Positions 7,040 to 9,857 of a stretch of DNA of 9,857 nucleotides are shown one piece after another. The notes under the pieces are model-generated. The model worked only from the letters and a program-made list of their open reading frames with translations, made no database searches and was not told where the DNA came from. The position numbers and the translations under genes were made by a program. The stretch's first letter is position 1, and each line of letters starts with the position of its first letter. This stretch comes from an uncultured Spirochaetaceae bacterium (GTDB taxonomy: Bacteria; Spirochaetota; Spirochaetia; Treponematales; Treponemataceae), in contig CACYDQ010000404.1 in NCBI GenBank assembly GCA_902773215.1, positions 1 to 9,857 on the forward strand. The letters are read 5' to 3'.

Positions 7040-7474
7040 TTACACCCCGACCCGCCACTCCGCCCAGCGGACGCGGCCAGCCTTGACGGCGGCCTTGATT
7101 TCTTTCTCGCGCCGGGACAGGCCTGCCGAGCCGGTCTTTATCTCAATAAAAACAACCTCTTCTATCTCCTTCCCTTCCGACATACCAGGAAAGGCAACAT
7201 AGTCCACGGGCTTCCCGACAAAGCGCACGTCCCCGGCCTCGCAGGGAAAGCCCGGCAGGAGGGGTGCAAGCTGCTCGTTCGCAAGCCCCCGCAGCACCGC
7301 CCGGCTCCGCCTGACAGCATCCTCCCGCTCCCGCCGTAACAAAGACCGGTCGCGGAGCCGCTGTATCAACAAGCCTATGACGATGCCGGTCGCAAGATAG
7401 ACGAGCAGGAACAGCAGGAATGCGATGAGGAAAAAATCTTGCTTCGAAAGGACGGAGCTGATAAAGGCAGGCAT
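7040..7474 (-). CDS. Membrane-anchored Holliday-junction-resolvase-like endonuclease (PF10107-type)
   Basis: This 144-residue protein has an N-terminal transmembrane helix (about 14-37), a basic helical linker (38-55) and a small nuclease-like domain. The domain reads RRSRAVLRGLANEQLAPLLPGFP (55-77), GDVRFVGKPVDYVAF (81-95) and EEVVFIEIKTG (105-115), ending KAGRVRWAEW. This matches, from memory, the bacterial family annotated as endonuclease related to archaeal Holliday junction resolvase (PF10107). The PD-(D/E)xK elements are visible: Asp91 after Pro89-Val90, and Glu111-Ile-Lys113. No activity is established for most members, and the membrane helix is unexpected for a DNA repair enzyme. The ATG at 7474 follows the response-regulator stop by 13 nt, so the two are probably cotranscribed. 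Its ribosome-binding site is weak (GGGGAA). It ends one base from the convergent TPM gene. Confidence 0.82.
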   Translation of the reverse strand: MPAFISSVLSKQDFFLIAFLLFLLVYLATGIVIGLLIQRLRDRSLLRREREDAVRRSRAVLRGLANEQLAPLLPGFPCEAGDVRFVGKPVDYVAFPGMSEGKEIEEVVFIEIKTGSAGLSRREKEIKAAVKAGRVRWAEWRVGV

Positions 7475-7487
7475 GCCGGCTTCCCCG

Positions 7488-8159
7488 CTAGACCATCATG
7501 TAGCCCACCCCGCGCACGGTCCTGATGTATTCGGCCTTGAGCGGCTGGTCAATCTTGGCACGGAGGTAACCCACGTAGACATCCACGTTGTTCTCGTCTA
7601 TATAGTGATCCTTGCCCCAGACCGCGCTGATTATCTGCTCCCGGGACAGGGCCTCGTTCTTGTGTTCCAAAAAGTTCTTGAGCATGAGGAATTCGGTCTT
7701 GGACAGGTTCAGCTCCTGCCCGGCGACAGTCACCTTCATAGAAAGGGGCTGCATCTCCACATCGCGGTTCTTCAGCTCCTGTCCACCCGCGTCCTTACGC
7801 TCGCTGCGGCGGAGGACGGCCCCCATCCTGGCAAGCAGCTCCTCAATTTCGAAGGGCTTGGGCAGGTAGTCATCCGCCCCCGCGTTCAGTCCGTTCACCT
7901 TGTCATAGGTCTCGCCCCGGGCGGTCAGCAGGATGACTGGCACGCCAGAACTTTTGCGGATGCGGCGCAGAACTTCCAGGCCCGAAAGTTCCGGCAACAT
8001 GATGTCCAAAAGAATCAGGTCAGGCACATAGCTTTCAAACAGATCCAGGGCCTTGCGGCCCGTGTCCGCGACGGCGGTCTCGTAGCCCTCGTGCTGAAGC
8101 TCCAGGTTAACGAAGTCGCTTATGCCCTCGTCATCCTCTACAATCAAAACCTTAGCCAT
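7488..8159 (-). CDS. OmpR/PhoB-family response regulator
   Basis: A two-component output protein of 223 residues. The receiver domain (1-about 118) has the acidic pocket Glu8-Asp9-Asp10, phosphoacceptor Asp52 in LLDIMLP, the switch Thr79 in VILLTAR and Lys101 in YLPKPF. The C-terminal winged helix (about 130-222) includes LSKTEFLMLKNFLEHKNEALSREQI, NVDVYVGYLRAKI and the terminal YIRTVRGVGYMMV. It should bind DNA as a phosphorylation-driven dimer. The start at 8159 gives the canonical MAKVLIVEDD; the frame is open further upstream but runs through non-coding repeats. There is no Shine-Dalgarno sequence: the bases before ATG are TATACTTGCTAT, and TATACT is the -10 of a near-consensus promoter, so the mRNA is likely leaderless. 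The nuclease-like gene follows by 13 nt. No histidine kinase lies in the window, so its partner is elsewhere. Confidence 0.94.
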   Translation of the reverse strand: MAKVLIVEDDEGISDFVNLELQHEGYETAVADTGRKALDLFESYVPDLILLDIMLPELSGLEVLRRIRKSSGVPVILLTARGETYDKVNGLNAGADDYLPKPFEIEELLARMGAVLRRSERKDAGGQELKNRDVEMQPLSMKVTVAGQELNLSKTEFLMLKNFLEHKNEALSREQIISAVWGKDHYIDENNVDVYVGYLRAKIDQPLKAEYIRTVRGVGYMMV

Positions 8160-8165
8160 ATAGCA

Positions 8166-8195
8166 AGTATAGCACAAAACGGCGGAAACTGCCAA
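8166..8195 (-). promoter_or_regulatory. Near-consensus promoter giving a probable leaderless response-regulator mRNA
   Basis: On the minus strand TTGGCA (8195-8190, 5/6 to consensus), an 18-bp spacer and TATACT (8171-8166, 5/6) form a strong promoter. TGC directly before the -10 adds an extended -10 element. Initiation about 7 nt downstream falls on or beside the A of the ATG at 8159. Confidence 0.7.
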
Positions 8196-8222
8196 CAACG
8201 GGACAAGACCTATCGCTGACAG

Positions 8223-8297
8223 GCACTTGCCTCCCGGTTCGGAAACGTATAGCCTTGAAGCTTCGCTGTCGGTTCCCGCGGGGTGTCCCCATTCGCA
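8223..8297 (-). repeat. Intergenic repeat family, minus-oriented copy 2
   Basis: Read on the minus strand, the unit has three landmarks: a hairpin core AATGGGGACACCCCGCGG (8294-8276), ATACGTTTCC (8250-8241) and GGGAGGCAAG (8235-8226). A 22-bp stretch (8251-8272) absent from the neighbouring copy separates the core from ATACGTT. Against copy 1 the core block (8273-8296) matches at 21/24 and the distal block (8226-8250) at 22/25 positions. No coding capacity is credible. Confidence 0.75.
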
Positions 8298-8304
8298 GGC
8301 TAGT

Positions 8305-8359
8305 GCTTGCCTCCCAGTACGGGAACGTATTTCCGCGGGGTCTCCCCATACGCTCGCCG
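8305..8359 (-). repeat. Intergenic repeat family, minus-oriented copy 1
   Basis: On the minus strand the landmarks follow without insertion: hairpin core GTATGGGGAGACCCCGCGG (8351-8333), ATACGTTCCC (8330-8321) and GGGAGGCAAGC (8315-8305). GGGG-AGA-CCCC can form a small hairpin and CCGCGG is self-complementary. The landmark order is the same as in the plus-oriented pair, which places this copy in the same family. Confidence 0.75.
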
Positions 8360-8415
8360 AGATTGCATCTATATCATACGCATATTCAGCAAATGCGGAC
8401 AGGCCCACAAGCTCT

Positions 8416-8526
8416 AGGAGGCAATCAAATGCTCGCTATGGGGCCTCTCCCCGCTCCATACGTTCCCTCCATAGCAGTTTCAGACGGCAAATGCCCGCTT
8501 TGGGGTCCCTCCCTGCTCCATACGTT
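8416..8526 (+). repeat. Intergenic repeat family, two plus-oriented tandem copies
   Basis: Two 39-bp blocks at 8426-8464 and 8488-8526 match at 34/39 positions with a 62-bp period. Each has CAAATGC, a hairpin core (GGGGCCTCTCCCC in the first, GGGGTCCCTCCC in the second) and CTCCATACGTT. GGAGGCAA at 8417-8424 precedes the first, and ACGGCAAA (8484-8491) links the two. These landmarks match those of the minus-oriented copies at 8223-8359, so the whole cluster is an imperfect inverted arrangement around a 56-bp centre (8360-8415) in which nothing further is seen. Confidence 0.75.
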
Positions 8527-8576
8527 TTTATGACGAATTCCCCATGGAAACTGATTTTCGTGTCTTTTTTTACTTT

Positions 8577-8596
8577 TTGTCTTGCGTACAAGACAA
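8577..8596. promoter_or_regulatory. Palindromic site 1 of 3 (TTGTCTT-N6-AAGACAA)
   Basis: TTGTCTT GCGTAC AAGACAA, with the stem extended by further T/A pairs to TTTTGTCTTG-CGTA-CAAGACAAAA (8575-8598). It is the most complete palindrome of the three. It could be an operator for a dimeric DNA-binding protein or fold as a cruciform or RNA hairpin. TTGCGT (8583-8588), a 16-bp spacer and TATTAT (8605-8610) would form a weak promoter overlapping sites 1 and 2. Confidence 0.75.
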
Positions 8597-8609
8597 AATC
8601 ATACTATTA

Positions 8610-8629
8610 TTGTCTTATAGGCAAGACAA
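8610..8629. promoter_or_regulatory. Palindromic site 2 of 3
   Basis: TTGTCTT ATAGGC AAGACAA: the two 7-bp arms are identical to those of sites 1 and 3, and the 6-bp centre differs. Its centre lies exactly 33 bp from each neighbour, about three helical turns. The 13-bp gaps (8597-8609 and 8630-8642) are AT-rich. Confidence 0.75.
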
Positions 8630-8642
8630 AAATGTTCTATTT

Positions 8643-8662
8643 TTGTCTTACGCACAAGACAA
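8643..8662. promoter_or_regulatory. Palindromic site 3 of 3, next to the ATPase start
   Basis: TTGTCTT ACGCAC AAGACAA ends 25 bp before the ATPase start codon and 11 bp before its ribosome-binding site. At this position a bound protein would block a promoter, or a transcribed hairpin could affect translation. Confidence 0.75.
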
Positions 8663-8687
8663 GAGTGAAGCATAAGGGGGAACAGGG

Positions 8688-9857
8688 ATGAACAGGGACT
8701 ACCTCAAGCAGATAGTGCTTGACCAGAGCGAAATGTATCTGGTGGAACCCGCCATACGGCGGAACATCGAGCTGGAGGAAAACATAAACTATTGCTTCGT
8801 GGGCATACGGCGCACCGGCAAATCCTTCGTCCTGTACCAGCAGATACGGGACCTGACAGGCAGGGGAATCCCACAGAATGAAATCCTGTATGTGAATTTC
8901 GAGGACGAGCGTCTCCTGGAGATAGAGACCGGGGACTTGAATACAATCCTTGAAATCGGGCTGGAGAATGCCGGGAAGGACAAAAAGCCCTTCATCTTCT
9001 TGGACGAGATACAGAACGTGCCCGGATGGGAAAAATTCGTCCGCCGATTGGCAGACATGAAATACCGGGTGAACATCACGGGAAGCAACAGCAAAATGCT
9101 GGGTCACGAGGTCGCCTCCACGCTGGGAGGACGATTCATGCCTGTCCAGGTATTCCCCTACTCCTTCCCCGAATATCTCATTGCACACGGAAAGACGAAG
9201 GACTACTCCCAAGTCATCAGCACATCCGACCGGGCCGATATCATGCAGATGTACGCCCAGTATGTCAGGTTCGGGGCCTTCCCCGAGCTCACGGGCATAC
9301 GGAACAAACGGGAATACCTGGCCGGAACCTACCAGACGATATACCTGGGAGACATCATCGCCAGAAATAAGATAACAAACGACTTCGCCGTCCGCCTGAT
9401 TCTGAAAAAGATAGCGGAATCCGTCATGAAACCGCTCTCGTTCAGCCGTCTCTCGAACATCCTCAAGAGCACGGGCGCATCCATAGGCAAGCAGACGGTA
9501 ATCAACTACGTGGGCTACATGACGGAATCATACCTGATTTTCACCGTCCAGAACTATGCCGCCAAGATCGTGGACAAGGAGACGTCACCAAAATACTATT
9601 TCATGGACACGGGGCTTCTGGCCCTGCTCTCGATGAACTGCGAGAGTGCGCAGCTTGAAAACCTCGTGGCGATTGAGCTGGCAAGACGCTACGGCAAAGA
9701 AAACGTCTTTTACTTTCAGAGCAATGTGGAGGTTGACTTCTTCATCCCGGACGAGAAACTTGCCATACAGGTGAGCTTGGAAGCCCTTGACCAAATTGGC
9801 ACGAAGGAAAGGGAGCTGGGTGCGTTCGCAAAGCTGAAGAAGCACATTCCGGAAGCC
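8688..9857 (+). CDS. AAA-family ATPase with DUF4143 domain, 3'-truncated by window edge
   Basis: The 390 visible codons stay open to the right edge; family members are usually about 380-450 residues, so little is missing. Seen: Walker A GIRRTGKS (39-46), Walker B FIFLDEIQ (102-109), a sensor-like NITGSNSKML (129-138) and GGRF (147-150), as in AAA_14 domains. The DUF4143 region (about 205 onward) contains YLGDIIARNKI, the winged-helix-like LSNILKSTGASIGKQTVINYV, KYYFMDTGLLALL and VEVDFFIP (347-354). DUF4143 is related to PD-(D/E)xK nucleases: Asp350 is present, but where nuclease-like members have EVK this protein has QVS (361-363), so cleavage activity is doubtful. The family is widespread and often multi-copy in anaerobes, and its role is not established. 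AAGGGGG (8674-8680) sits 7 nt before ATG. It is divergent from the response regulator, and its upstream region carries three phased palindromes. Confidence 0.9.
   Translation, partial: MNRDYLKQIVLDQSEMYLVEPAIRRNIELEENINYCFVGIRRTGKSFVLYQQIRDLTGRGIPQNEILYVNFEDERLLEIETGDLNTILEIGLENAGKDKKPFIFLDEIQNVPGWEKFVRRLADMKYRVNITGSNSKMLGHEVASTLGGRFMPVQVFPYSFPEYLIAHGKTKDYSQVISTSDRADIMQMYAQYVRFGAFPELTGIRNKREYLAGTYQTIYLGDIIARNKITNDFAVRLILKKIAESVMKPLSFSRLSNILKSTGASIGKQTVINYVGYMTESYLIFTVQNYAAKIVDKETSPKYYFMDTGLLALLSMNCESAQLENLVAIELARRYGKENVFYFQSNVEVDFFIPDEKLAIQVSLEALDQIGTKERELGAFAKLKKHIPEA

Noticed and set aside
8201..8210. GTCTTG half-site near the response-regulator promoter as part of the palindrome system
   Set aside because: Only one arm is present, with no partner arm at the right spacing. 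A 6-bp match is expected by chance.
8223..8526. Insertion sequence or MITE remnant
   Set aside because: There is no transposase fragment, no clear terminal inverted repeats at the cluster ends and no target-site duplication. The internal tandem and opposed layout fits a dispersed palindromic repeat better.
8577..8662. Possible CRISPR array
   Set aside because: Only the 7-bp arms repeat, the unit centres vary, and the gaps are 13 bp and AT-rich. There are only three units and no cas genes. Spaced operator-like palindromes fit better.
8152..8691. Reading frames across the response-regulator upstream region, on both strands
   Set aside because: They run through the hairpin-cored repeats, have odd composition and no ribosome-binding sites, and change character at repeat borders. 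They also imply an N-terminal extension of the response regulator that no family member has.

Overview
The window is a bacterial chromosome segment of moderately high GC (roughly 55-60% by eye), densely packed and mostly housekeeping-like. The organism cannot be fixed from sequence alone. The archaeal/fungal-type aspartate-semialdehyde dehydrogenase, the lipoprotein LemA next to TPM-domain proteins, and an AAA plus DUF4143 ATPase behind palindromic repeats would fit a spirochaete (Treponema-like) or another anaerobic host-associated Gram-negative. That is a weak inference.

Layout. (1) Positions 1-2948, minus strand: dapA, asd and the first 288 codons of prfA, which runs off the left edge. dapA and asd overlap by ATGA and carry out consecutive steps toward diaminopimelate and lysine. 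A terminator-like hairpin separates asd from prfA. (2) Positions 2949-3150: a divergent intergenic region with a good candidate promoter for dapA. (3) Positions 3151-7038, plus strand: a lipoprotein LemA followed by three tandem genes carrying four TPM (YgcG-type) domains. This looks like a local duplication series encoding an envelope-facing, membrane-anchored set with the same C-terminal Gly/Ser/Trp signature. (4) Positions 7040-8159, minus strand: an OmpR/PhoB-type response regulator followed by a small membrane-anchored protein related to archaeal Holliday junction resolvases. The response regulator has a near-consensus promoter placed so that its mRNA should be leaderless. No histidine kinase is present in the window. 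(5) Positions 8160-8687: a 528-bp non-coding region with two kinds of structure. One is a family of GC-rich, hairpin-cored repeats in two head-opposed pairs. The other is an AT-rich block of three 20-bp palindromes spaced exactly 33 bp apart. (6) Positions 8688-9857, plus strand: an AAA/DUF4143 ATPase that runs off the right edge.

The parts most worth a second look are the three phased palindromes in front of the ATPase, the inverted repeat family beside them, the expanded lemA/TPM array with a degenerate TPM domain fused to an intact one, and the predicted leaderless response-regulator transcript. No complete new defence or mobile system is visible, but the ATPase with its operator-like array is cut by the window edge.
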